From positions 1 through 32,296 of the forward strand of contig CACWXY010000046.1 in assembly GCA_902764915.1 (NCBI GenBank): a DNA stretch of 32,296 bases, in the 5' to 3' direction. The translations under genes and the position numbers were made by a program. Of the stretch, positions 1 to 6,848 are shown in pieces (the stretch's first letter is position 1; each line of letters begins with the position of its first letter). The DNA is from an uncultured Eubacteriales bacterium (GTDB lineage: Bacteria; Bacillota; Clostridia; Christensenellales; Aristaeellaceae). Under the pieces are notes generated by a model. It had not been told where the DNA came from. It saw only the letters and a program-made list of their open reading frames with translations, and did not search any database.

Positions 1-212
1 GAGACGGAGCGATCTGCTCATGACAGAAGAATATCTTGCATCTATATGATTTTGGCACCACGGTTTTCAGCTATCTCCGCGAGGCGGTTTAGTTCAAAAT
101 CGGGTGGAGGTGAGACGGTTCGTGGTGTCCTGCATACGCCTGTCTGTCATGAAGATTCCACGATTCCCAACAAAAGGGCCGCAGGATTTCTTCAGCAAAT
201 GGATGCGTCGAT
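1..212. other. Left-edge stretch without a supported gene
   Basis: No gene is supported here. A plus-strand open frame beginning at 46 has no ribosome binding site and no recognisable domain. Short minus-strand frames reach a stop near 46-48 without a convincing start. The stretch lies beyond the terminator of the DUF1292 gene, so it is probably the spacer before the next locus, which is outside the window. Confidence 0.4.
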
Positions 213-244
213 AAAAAAACGGCACCTGGTTTCTCGACCAGTGC
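213..244 (-). terminator. Intrinsic terminator after DUF1292 gene
   Basis: Read on the minus strand, GCACTGGT (244-237) pairs with ACCAGGTGC (230-222), with one bulged base and a six-base loop. The stem is followed within two bases by seven T (219-213). It lies about 55 bases past the DUF1292 stop codon and closes the leftward operon. Confidence 0.75.
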
Positions 245-298
245 TTTTGCAGGCACAGAGGGAGAAACCAGATGCCATTTTCTGATTCTGACGGATGC

Positions 299-610
299 TT
301 ACTCGTCGTCCGCTTCTTCGTCTTCTTCCAGACGTGTGGTGGCAATCTCGAAAAGACGCTCTTCCAGGGCGTCGTCCTCAATGGGATTGAACTCATCCAG
401 TTCTTCTCCATTTTCGTCTGTCACCGTGTCCACTTTCATGACAAAGCAGCCGATATCCTCGGGGTTTTCCGGGTCGGGTTCTTCTACATATTCGCCGACC
501 AGTGCATATTCCTGACCGTTATAGAAGAAATAGTCAAGGATTTCAAAAGTATCCGTGTTTCCGTCTTCATCAGTCAGTTCAATCAGATCTCTTTCCATTT
601 CCTGATCCAT
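299..610 (-). CDS. DUF1292 domain protein (YrzB-like)
   Basis: Small acidic protein of 103 residues that fits the DUF1292 family of Bacillota: an N-terminal stretch on the pattern 'ITLxDEDGxExxFEILD', then 'GxxYALVGE', then an acidic C-terminal tail rich in Glu and Asp. The biochemical role of the family is unknown. The ATG at 610 is preferred: the GTG four codons upstream (622) directly overlaps the AAGGAG ribosome binding site, while 610 lies 11 bases from it. It is the last gene of the leftward cluster but has its own promoter-like sequence (646-674), so it can be expressed alone. In related genomes DUF1292 genes often sit near housekeeping genes such as ruvX or fur; neither is visible here. 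Confidence 0.85.
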   Translation of the reverse strand: MDQEMERDLIELTDEDGNTDTFEILDYFFYNGQEYALVGEYVEEPDPENPEDIGCFVMKVDTVTDENGEELDEFNPIEDDALEERLFEIATTRLEEDEEADDE

Positions 611-645
611 GGTGTGATTCACTCCTTTTTTCGGATTCCTGTGCG

Positions 646-674
646 ATTATACAGGATGAAGGGGGAGAAAACAA
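646..674 (-). promoter_or_regulatory. Promoter for DUF1292 gene
   Basis: On the minus strand, TTGTTT (674-669), a 17-base spacer and a perfect TATAAT (651-646). The -35 box is weak, but the spacer and -10 box are ideal. It lies between the DUF896 stop and the DUF1292 start. Confidence 0.6.
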
Positions 675-680
675 CCGGGT

Positions 681-890
681 TTACTGTACCTGCTTTTTGG
701 TGAGCGGTTCCAGGGTACCGTCCGGCCGTTTGAGCACAACGCCCTTAAGCATGTTTTCCATGCCTTTGCGGAAATCGGCCAGATACTCCTGACGCAGTAC
801 CTTCTGTTCTTCTATTTCCTGTGCGGTCAGGCCGACAGTCTTGCTCTTCTTGGCCAGTTCATTGATGCGAAGAATTTTCTGATGTTCCAT
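681..890 (-). CDS. DUF896 (UPF0291, YnzC-like) protein
   Basis: Protein of 69 residues, matching the DUF896/UPF0291 family of short helical Bacillota proteins (B. subtilis YnzC type). The family pattern is visible: 'INELAKKSKTVGLTAQEIEE' near residues 9-28, then 'LRQEYLADFR', then the hydrophobic turn 'LKGVVLKRPDG' near the C-terminus. The molecular function of the family is not established. The start ATG at 890 has AAGGAG seven bases upstream. That ribosome binding site is made of the last sense codons and stop of the preceding Lgt-like gene, leaving only four bases between the two genes, so they are co-transcribed. A longer reading upstream in this frame is overlap with the Lgt-like gene and is not used. 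Confidence 0.85.
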   Translation of the reverse strand: MEHQKILRINELAKKSKTVGLTAQEIEEQKVLRQEYLADFRKGMENMLKGVVLKRPDGTLEPLTKKQVQ

Positions 891-894
891 ACAA

Positions 895-1773
895 TCACTC
901 CTTATTGCGCCTGGCGTAAAGCCAGATCCTTCCCAGACTGCAAAGGCATACAAGCATAACCGCATAGGCAAGGGAGGGAGCACCCCAGCGGTCGACACCG
1001 AATTCGCTGAAGATGCCAAGGCCGGCAAGCATCCAGACAGCGGCGATCAGTCCACAGGCCAGGCCTGGCCTGCCTTCTTTTCTCATGCGGTGCAGTGCCA
1101 TCATCAGCATACAGAGCACGCACAGAAAACACAGTACCTGCTGGATGCGCACAAAGTGGACCACCAGATGACCGTCATCCCGCAGGGATTCCAGAAAGAC
1201 CTGACTGAGGCACCAGAGCATCAGAAAGCGGGGGAAAAGGGACTGGTGCGCGGATGTGCGCATGCGGAAAACCAGATAGAGAAACAGAAGAAGTGCGGCG
1301 AGCGCTTCCGCGAGCCAGACCGGCTGCATGCCTTGCCATGGGAAAAAGCCCAGCAGCGGTGCACCTTCGCGGCCTTCACCGAGACCGGTCCCACGCTCAA
1401 ACAGACGCGCTATAAGAATAAAGAGAGAAAGTCCCAGAGAAAGGGCATCCATGACGGCTCTCCGGGGAACGCGCAAGGTGCGGCTGTATGCAAGAGCGCC
1501 CAGGACAATGCCCAAAATGGCACCGGTCATGGCGTATCCGCCGTCCCAGAAGTAGAGCGCCGGCGTAAGTGAGGAAAGCGTAGTCAGGTAATAGGTGCAG
1601 TTGCCCAGAAGAAACACCAGGCGGGAGAAAAGAAAGCCCAGGGGCATAAGAAAGAGACCGAGGGGAAGAATCTTCTCTGCGGGAATGGCTGCGCGCCGAA
1701 GCGTTACTCCGCATACCGCAAGCCCAAGGGCTGCGCTCAGGGCAATGCCGAGACCATAGGCAGTGATGGTCAT
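895..1773 (-). CDS. Divergent Lgt-like (prolipoprotein diacylglyceryl transferase family) membrane protein
   Basis: Protein of 292 residues with about seven membrane segments. Three regions line up with Lgt landmarks: 'WDGGYAMTGAILG' (76-88) with the Lgt 'GGL..HGGLLG' motif; 'IARLFERGTGLG' (121-132) with the 'GRIGNFxNGE' signature; and 'FLESLRDDG' followed by 'RIQQVLC' (193-215) with the C-terminal 'FIExxRxD...Q' region. The signature is degenerate: the Arg is kept, but the Asn-Phe-x-Asn core is not. It may therefore act on another substrate or be a paralogue of a true lgt elsewhere. The start overlaps the upstream phosphodiester-glycosidase stop as ATGA (1773-1770), implying translational coupling. 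The family identity is fairly secure; a diacylglyceryl transferase activity is not. Confidence 0.72.
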   Translation of the reverse strand: MTITAYGLGIALSAALGLAVCGVTLRRAAIPAEKILPLGLFLMPLGFLFSRLVFLLGNCTYYLTTLSSLTPALYFWDGGYAMTGAILGIVLGALAYSRTLRVPRRAVMDALSLGLSLFILIARLFERGTGLGEGREGAPLLGFFPWQGMQPVWLAEALAALLLFLYLVFRMRTSAHQSLFPRFLMLWCLSQVFLESLRDDGHLVVHFVRIQQVLCFLCVLCMLMMALHRMRKEGRPGLACGLIAAVWMLAGLGIFSEFGVDRWGAPSLAYAVMLVCLCSLGRIWLYARRNKE

Positions 1774-2657
1774 TCGTCTTCCGCCTCCGATGTGCCGATG
1801 AGGGTGGCAAAGTAAATAATGTCGGTGACGGAGCGCTCCGCTTTCACAGACTTGGTGGAATAGTTTTCGTCATGGAAGACCATAAGCGCACTGTTTCCGC
1901 CGTCCAGGTTATAGGCCTGCTGGCAGCCGAGCTCAGCCATGACTTCCGCCAGTGTCTCTACGGTACAGCCTTTGGAGGAGGAAACGGCGCGTCCGTCTGC
2001 TACCACCAGCACATAGGAGAGCGGGCCTGTCTGGCCGATAGCGCACCGGGGCTCGAGTCCGTCGATGTTGTAATTGTATTTATCCGGCATAGGCTGCAGG
2101 ACGCCGTCCTTGACCAGGGCAGGGCCGAAATTGAAGACGTTGACGAGCGGGATATCGCCTTCCACTAGGGTGCGGAGTTCATCGGCGTTGGAGGAAATGA
2201 GAATATGAAAATCGCCGTTGCCGTCAATGATGAGCATATCCCGGCTCTGCAGCGGCTTTTTCCGGCCCACTTCCCCCTGACGGACCACATATCCGCCCTC
2301 TTCGTTTCCGTAATAGTCTCCGCCGATCGCTACGATCGCATGATTGTCACGGGCCATGGTGGAAATTTTATTGGTCTTTTTCTTGCCGAACGGCGCTGCC
2401 AGAGCAGTGCGCAGCTGACTGGGATCGGATATGGTGACCGTCGCCACATGAAATGTGCAGTCTTCCTTCCTTAGCCTCTGCATGGATACAGTGATGCTCT
2501 CGTCTGCATACCCGTCCTCGGTAAAGTTTTCCTCGGCGGGCACGGGGCCCGGGGAAAAATCAACAGGCAATGCATCCAGCGCCAGCGCATGCCCGGAAAG
2601 TATGACGCTCAGGAGGAGCCATGCACACAGGCGTTTACAGAAAATCATATTCGTCAT
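1770..2657 (-). CDS. Secreted phosphodiester glycosidase (NAGPA/DUF2233 family)
   Basis: Protein of 295 residues with a Sec signal peptide (about residues 1-27, hydrophobic 'LCAWLLLSVILSG', cleavage near ALA). The rest is a NAGPA-type phosphodiester glycosidase domain: 'VAIGGDYYG' in the first half, 'EPRCAIGQT' in the middle, 'VVADGR' and, near the C-terminus, 'AYNLDGGNSALMVF', the signature LDGGxS motif. The family removes sugars linked through a phosphodiester, as in human uncovering enzyme; bacterial members are thought to act on envelope sugars. The ATG at 2657 has GGAGG nine bases upstream, so the upstream extension is rejected. The gene overlaps the small-peptide gene before it by 23 bases and the Lgt-like gene after it by four. 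Its substrate cannot be told from sequence. Confidence 0.85.
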   Translation of the reverse strand: MTNMIFCKRLCAWLLLSVILSGHALALDALPVDFSPGPVPAEENFTEDGYADESITVSMQRLRKEDCTFHVATVTISDPSQLRTALAAPFGKKKTNKISTMARDNHAIVAIGGDYYGNEEGGYVVRQGEVGRKKPLQSRDMLIIDGNGDFHILISSNADELRTLVEGDIPLVNVFNFGPALVKDGVLQPMPDKYNYNIDGLEPRCAIGQTGPLSYVLVVADGRAVSSSKGCTVETLAEVMAELGCQQAYNLDGGNSALMVFHDENYSTKSVKAERSVTDIIYFATLIGTSEAEDE

Positions 2658-2787
2658 CAGTATTTTCCTCCATGTATCGTATCTGCGCCTCTTCCTCAAT
2701 GGAGGCACTGGGCACGGCCAGTGCCAGGCACAGGAGCAGACCAAGGGTCAGAACCAGGCACATAAGGGAACGCACAGTCTTCATCAT
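2635..2787 (-). CDS. Small secreted acidic peptide, coupled to the glycosyltransferase
   Basis: A 50-residue open frame beginning Met-Met-Lys, with a clear signal peptide: basic start, hydrophobic run 'LMCLVLTLGLLLCLALAV', and likely cleavage after VPSA. The mature part would be only about 22 residues and strongly acidic (EEE, EEN, DDEYDFL). A good ribosome binding site (GGGAGG, seven bases before the ATG) and an ATGA overlap with the preceding glycosyltransferase stop (2787-2784) support translation. It ends 23 bases inside the phosphodiester glycosidase gene. I recognise no family. It may be a real secreted peptide, a membrane micro-protein, or a coupling ORF that helps translation of the next gene. 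Confidence 0.6.
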   Translation of the reverse strand: MMKTVRSLMCLVLTLGLLLCLALAVPSASIEEEAQIRYMEENTDDEYDFL

Positions 2788-3872
2788 GCCTTCTCCTCCC
2801 GGAATACCCAGCTCCGCTGCATGCGGTAGGAAAAGAAATAGAGAAGCGTATCGCACAGAAGCTTGGCGATCCATCGGGGAATGGAGATGGCAGTAAGCAG
2901 AGTTACGCCCAGATTGGACAGTACAATCACGGCAATGCACAGCACACCGTAGCGCAGGGCGGCTTTTCCGGCAGCGCCCTTGAGCTTAAAGACAAACTCC
3001 TTGTTCAGGAAAAAGTTGGTTACGGCAGACACAATGCGTGCCAGGAAACCGGAAACCCACAGTATGCCGGTCGAATCTGTCATCCCAAGGCGCGGAAGAA
3101 GGAATTCCGCCAGGAAGGCGGCAAGCCCTTGATCCACCAGCACACAGAAAAAGGAGGAGGCCATGAAACGGAAGAAGTTTCCGAGAATGACCTTGTAGAT
3201 CCGGTAGGAATCGCGGATGGGATGAAAATGCGTGCCTTCATTGTTGTTTTCATAGATCGTTTCAATGGTCACAGGGATCATGGGAATTTTCCGGCGCGCA
3301 CAGGCAATGAGTACGTTCATTTCATACTCATACCGTTCGCCCTCCACATCCATCATGAAGGCCAGCTCACTGTGCGGGAAGACACGAAGTCCGGTCTGCG
3401 TATCGGGAAGATAGGTGCCGTAGAAGAGCTGGAAGACACGGCTGGTCATTTTATTGCCGAACCGGGACTTGGGCGGAATAAAGTCGAGTGTAAAGTCCCG
3501 ACTTCCCAGGTACAGACCTTCCTGCCCGGCAAAGGCGGCCTGACAGACCTTCTGGCAGTCACTGGCCGTATGCTGCCCGTCGCTGTCGGCGGTGAGCACA
3601 TAGTGCGCCTGAGGAAAATGCTCGGAGATGTACTGGTATCCGGTCTTCAGGGCGACGCCTTTGCCGCGGTTGACCGGGTGATGAAGCACTGCACAGCCGT
3701 CCATTTCAGCAATGCGCTGGAAGATGGGCTGTTTCTGCTCATGGGAGCCGTCGTCCACGATAACCATGTGCGCAAAACCGGTGGTGCGAAGCACATCCAG
3801 ATAGGCGATCAGTCTGTCATCGGGATCCAGAGCGGGGATCAGGACAATGACGTCCTGCAGGGTTGATGTCAT
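2784..3872 (-). CDS. GT2 glycosyltransferase fused to GtrA-type membrane domain
   Basis: Protein of 362 residues. Residues 1 to about 225 form a family 2 glycosyltransferase: 'VIVDDGSH' (37-44), 'NRGKGVALKTGY' (68-79) and the metal-binding 'DSDGQH' (96-101), as in dolichyl- or undecaprenyl-phosphate glycosyltransferases. Residues from about 230 carry four hydrophobic segments typical of GtrA, including 'FFLNKEFVF' and a C-terminal 'QRSWVF'. The fused 'GT2/GtrA' architecture is common in Clostridia. Such proteins probably load a sugar onto a polyprenyl phosphate on the inner face, with the GtrA part helping flip it across the membrane for decoration of wall polymers. It sits next to a phosphodiester glycosidase, which fits envelope sugar metabolism. 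Confidence 0.9.
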   Translation of the reverse strand: MTSTLQDVIVLIPALDPDDRLIAYLDVLRTTGFAHMVIVDDGSHEQKQPIFQRIAEMDGCAVLHHPVNRGKGVALKTGYQYISEHFPQAHYVLTADSDGQHTASDCQKVCQAAFAGQEGLYLGSRDFTLDFIPPKSRFGNKMTSRVFQLFYGTYLPDTQTGLRVFPHSELAFMMDVEGERYEYEMNVLIACARRKIPMIPVTIETIYENNNEGTHFHPIRDSYRIYKVILGNFFRFMASSFFCVLVDQGLAAFLAEFLLPRLGMTDSTGILWVSGFLARIVSAVTNFFLNKEFVFKLKGAAGKAALRYGVLCIAVIVLSNLGVTLLTAISIPRWIAKLLCDTLLYFFSYRMQRSWVFREEKA

Positions 3873-3897
3873 GGGAAATCCTTTCTGTATGCAGACA

Positions 3898-3918
3898 CTG
3901 ACAGGCGGGACCTGTCAG
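3898..3918. other. Intercistronic hairpin between M1 peptidase and glycosyltransferase genes
   Basis: Perfect 8-bp inverted repeat CTGACAGG / CCTGTCAG with a five-base loop, filling much of the 59-base gap. No T-tract follows on either strand, so it is more likely an mRNA processing or stabilising element than a terminator. Confidence 0.45.
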
Positions 3919-3931
3919 GAGAGAATACGAT

Positions 3932-5392
3932 TCAGCGGCGCGGTGTGGCCAGATATTCGGAAAATAACGGTGTCAGATCCGTCTGTGCTGCGCGGCTGAG
4001 AGCAGTGATCAGATCAAAAGGATCCGCAATGCGAAGGGCGCAGTCTGCACAGTAATCGGACAGGCCTGCGCACAGCACCTGGGTGCCGAGCGCTTCGTCC
4101 AGTGCGACAAACAATGCGGTACCGCGTCCGTAGACCACAAGGGAATATTCCCGCAGATCCCGGAACGCGTCCAGCGGACTTTCCGGGGTCAGGGAAGCGG
4201 AAAGACGCATGCGAAGCGAAGGTGCGATAAAGGACGTGATCTTCTTTTGCATGCGTGCTTCGCCATAACAGGCTTTCAGGTACTGCAGATAGGCATATTC
4301 GCACAGCGCTTCATCCTGCCAGGCGTGACAGAAGCTGTCGGAACCCACCTGCATGGCAAACCACTGGTGCGCCAGTTCATGCACCACGGTTTCTTCCAGA
4401 TCGTCGCCGCCGGCATCCAGAACATCGCGACCGATCAGCACAAGACGTGGATATTCCATGCCTGAGAAGGGAAAATCCGTTTCGATCAGTGTGACACCGG
4501 GATAGATCAGCGGACCAAAGGCAGCGGTATGCACACGCAGAGCGTTCTCAGCCAGTGTCAGGAGTGACTGTGCGCGTGCTGTATCCGAGGCGTAGCAGTC
4601 AATCGATATCCCTTCCGCTGTGCCCTGCATATGTGCGGGTGATGCACAGACGACCAGCGTAAAGTCCCGGAGTCCATGGGCTTCAAAAATGGTCGTGCCG
4701 GCCTGCATACGGGGGATCGCAGAGCCGACAGCAGCATATCCGTCGGGCAGATGAACGCGCACATGCCAGTTCATACAGGCGGAAAGGAAGGGATCACCGA
4801 CGGACACAAATGGGTCCGTGCGAAACGCGCCGTCCTGATAGACTGCCGGCAGGGGAATGCAGTTGCCGAGAACCCACGCGCCGTCCGTATGCCCGAAACG
4901 GCTGCGGCAGCAGGGAATGCGCGCTTTCCAGGTGAGGACCAGTGTCAGGGTTTCCCCCTGTTTCCATGGATGGGCCGGGGTTACGGTAAGCACGGTGCGG
5001 GCTGCGTCTGTCCATGCCCAGGTGCAGTCCTCCTCTAAGATCAGACAGCTGAGAACACTGACGCCGCCGGGATCAAAGCCCTTCGGATAACAGGCGGTCA
5101 TAAGCTCCGCGGATGCGGCCGGGCTTGTGGCCTGCGTCAGATAGGCACCGGTCATGGAGCGAAGGACAATGTCTGTCAGATCGTCTCCTGTCAGGTTGGT
5201 GAGGCGCAGGGTCTGTTCCGCCTGGATCGCGTCTTCCGTGTCCGGGGAAAACGTGAGATCCACAGCAATATCGTCCAGCGCATCCGACATGTCCAGAAGC
5301 CGGGATGACTCTGCAGGCGCTTCGCAGCATACCGGACAGATGACGGCGAGCAGAATAAGCACGGCTGTCAGGCCGGCCAGGCACCGCGTCAT
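3932..5392 (-). CDS. Secreted or membrane-anchored M1-family metallopeptidase
   Basis: Protein of 486 residues with an N-terminal hydrophobic segment (about 5-22) that is a signal peptide or anchor. The zinc site is complete: HELAHQW at 338-344 and the third ligand Glu 361 in 'WQDEALCEY', giving the HExxH-x18-E spacing of gluzincins. 'GMEYP' (311-315) stands where M1 enzymes carry the exopeptidase GxMEN motif; the change of Asn to Tyr suggests a divergent M1 member. The region before is a beta-sandwich-like N-domain. The start at 5392 overlaps the ybaK stop as ATGA, so the longer upstream reading is rejected. The protein probably cleaves peptides outside the membrane; its substrate is unknown. 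Confidence 0.88.
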   Translation of the reverse strand: MTRCLAGLTAVLILLAVICPVCCEAPAESSRLLDMSDALDDIAVDLTFSPDTEDAIQAEQTLRLTNLTGDDLTDIVLRSMTGAYLTQATSPAASAELMTACYPKGFDPGGVSVLSCLILEEDCTWAWTDAARTVLTVTPAHPWKQGETLTLVLTWKARIPCCRSRFGHTDGAWVLGNCIPLPAVYQDGAFRTDPFVSVGDPFLSACMNWHVRVHLPDGYAAVGSAIPRMQAGTTIFEAHGLRDFTLVVCASPAHMQGTAEGISIDCYASDTARAQSLLTLAENALRVHTAAFGPLIYPGVTLIETDFPFSGMEYPRLVLIGRDVLDAGGDDLEETVVHELAHQWFAMQVGSDSFCHAWQDEALCEYAYLQYLKACYGEARMQKKITSFIAPSLRMRLSASLTPESPLDAFRDLREYSLVVYGRGTALFVALDEALGTQVLCAGLSDYCADCALRIADPFDLITALSRAAQTDLTPLFSEYLATPRR

Positions 5393-5877
5393 GGCGTTTC
5401 CCGTGTCAGGTCTGCCACGGTGGCCTCGCTGCAGGCAATCAGATCCTCGCGCCGCAGAATCACCTGGCATCCGCGCACCCCGGCGCTGACAGAGATTGTC
5501 TCCTGGGAGAGCGCTGCCTGATCCAGGAAGGTGGGGAAATGCTTTTTCATTCCGATGGGACTGCAGCCGCCGCGCACATAACCGGTCAGAGGAAGCAGTT
5601 CCTTCATGGGCAGCATGGAAACACTCTTATGCCCGCTGGCCCGGGCGACTTTCTTCAGATCCAGCTCCTGCTCCACGGGGATCATGCAGGTCAGGTGTCC
5701 GTTTCTGTCATCGCACAGCACCAGTGTCTTGAAGACCATCTGCGGGTCAAGCCCTGTTTTCTGACTGACCAGTTTTCCGTCAAAGTTCTCCTCATCGACC
5801 GTGTAGGAGATGGTTTCATAAGGAATTTTCGCCGCGTCCAGATGGCGGAGTACATTGGTTTTGACAGGTTTGCTCAT
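5389..5877 (-). CDS. ybaK: Cys-tRNA(Pro)/Cys-tRNA(Cys) deacylase, YbaK/EbsC family
   Basis: Protein of 162 residues covering the whole YbaK/ProX-like editing domain. Visible landmarks are 'KTNVLRHLDAAKIPYE' near the start, 'VFKTLVLCDD' (residues 48-57), 'HKSVSMLPMKEL' and 'GYVRGGCSPIGMKK' (about 98-111), a signature of the family. The enzyme removes cysteine mischarged on tRNA-Pro in the cytosol. It is the first gene of the leftward operon, with a strong promoter (5947-5919) and a purine-rich ribosome binding site (GGAAGGAAG) before the ATG. Its stop codon overlaps the M1 peptidase start, which couples an editing enzyme to an envelope cluster; this is probably operon convenience with no shared function. 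Confidence 0.92.
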   Translation of the reverse strand: MSKPVKTNVLRHLDAAKIPYETISYTVDEENFDGKLVSQKTGLDPQMVFKTLVLCDDRNGHLTCMIPVEQELDLKKVARASGHKSVSMLPMKELLPLTGYVRGGCSPIGMKKHFPTFLDQAALSQETISVSAGVRGCQVILRREDLIACSEATVADLTRETP

Positions 5878-5918
5878 GGGCTTCCTTCCTTTCCAAGGGC
5901 TTTGACGGAACGGATTTC

Positions 5919-5947
5919 ATTATACTCAAAGCGGGATGTACTGCCAA
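5919..5947 (-). promoter_or_regulatory. Promoter of the ybaK operon
   Basis: On the minus strand TTGGCA (5947-5942), a 17-base spacer and TATAAT (5924-5919), about 40 bases before the ybaK start. Near-consensus sigma-A promoter that should drive the whole leftward operon. Confidence 0.8.
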
Positions 5948-5985
5948 CTTTTGGTCACGAAGTTTGCATGCCCTGGTTCCCCGGT

Positions 5986-6014
5986 TTGACAGGCTCTGAG
6001 GGGCGCAGTACAAT
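5986..6014 (+). promoter_or_regulatory. Promoter of the CofE-like gene
   Basis: TTGACA (5986-5991), 17-base spacer, TACAAT (6009-6014), leaving a leader of about 30 bases before the ATG at 6052. It is back to back with the ybaK promoter. Confidence 0.8.
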
Positions 6015-6051
6015 CCTTGGGACACGTGAATGAGCGAGGAGGAAACAGCCC

Positions 6052-6792
6052 ATGGCTGGAAAAGACCGCAATCTGGCGGAGCAGCGCCGGGAAAAGAACG
6101 GAATTGTGTATTTTGACCGCGGAACCCTGGAGGGGAAGAACGGCCGGAAATATGATCGCTATGCGATTCAGACACACTTTGTGGAAGTGGGAGAAAGCCA
6201 GGCGGAACTGGTAAAGAAGTACGTTTCACCACTGTATCAGAAGGGCGATGTACTGGCTTTTGGCGCAAAGGTTATGGCCATGTGCACGGGTAACGTGCGC
6301 ACGAAGGATCAGGTGCATCCAGGTTTCTGGGCCAAGCTGCTGGCGCCTTTTGCCGGGGAAAACTCCACCGGTATCGGCATGCATGAACCCTATAAGATGC
6401 AGCTGACAATCGATATCTGCGGCGCACCGCGGGTCGTGTTTGCGGCGTTTGTATCCGCCATTACACGGCCGTTCGGCGTGCACGGTCTTTTCTATAAGAT
6501 CTGCGGCAAGGGTGTGGCCGGGATTGACGGATTCTATTACCGTTCCTCATTTGAGCGGTATAAGGATCTGGCACTGATCAATAATGACAATCCGGTAGAA
6601 CTGTGCGATCAGCTGGAAAAGGACACCGGGATTCCGGTCGTCCTTATGGATGCCAACGATATTGACCAGAACCAGCTGGGCAAATGCAGGAATTTCCCTC
6701 TGACGGATGAGGAAATCCAGGATGCCATGCGGGACAATCCTTCCGGCCAGGGCGGGGAACTGACCCCTCTGATTCTGATCCGGCCGCTGTAA
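6052..6792 (+). CDS. CofE-like protein (coenzyme F420-0:L-glutamate ligase family)
   Basis: Protein of 246 residues resembling the F420-0:gamma-glutamyl ligase domain. Consistent features are a cluster of small and acidic residues in the middle ('GKGVAGIDGFYY' about residues 157-168), 'ALINNDNPVELCDQL' and 'VVLMDANDIDQNQLGK' (about 197-212), the last resembling the family's Asp-containing metal-binding region. True CofE adds glutamate to F420-0. No other F420 biosynthesis gene is visible here, and many Clostridia carry such homologues without making F420, so the substrate is open. The ATG at 6052 has GAGGAGG nine bases upstream. The gene stands alone, with its own promoter and a terminator shared with the convergent transporter operon. 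Confidence 0.78.
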   Translation: MAGKDRNLAEQRREKNGIVYFDRGTLEGKNGRKYDRYAIQTHFVEVGESQAELVKKYVSPLYQKGDVLAFGAKVMAMCTGNVRTKDQVHPGFWAKLLAPFAGENSTGIGMHEPYKMQLTIDICGAPRVVFAAFVSAITRPFGVHGLFYKICGKGVAGIDGFYYRSSFERYKDLALINNDNPVELCDQLEKDTGIPVVLMDANDIDQNQLGKCRNFPLTDEEIQDAMRDNPSGQGGELTPLILIRPL

Positions 6793-6808
6793 GGGAAACA
6801 CAGAAGAA

Positions 6809-6845
6809 CGGGCGAAGCCTTGAATAAGCTTCGCCCGCTTTTCTT
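6809..6845. terminator. Terminator between convergent genes
   Basis: Perfect 10-bp stem CGGGCGAAGC (6809-6818) / GCTTCGCCCG (6828-6837) with a nine-base loop, followed on the plus strand by CTTTTCTT. The reverse direction has a weaker TTCTTCT tail. It probably serves both the CofE-like gene and the transporter operon. Confidence 0.85.
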
Positions 6846-6848
6846 GTC

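Noticed and set aside
46..285. Plus-strand frame of 79 codons at the left edge
   Set aside because: No ribosome binding site, crosses the terminator of the minus-strand operon, and no domain.
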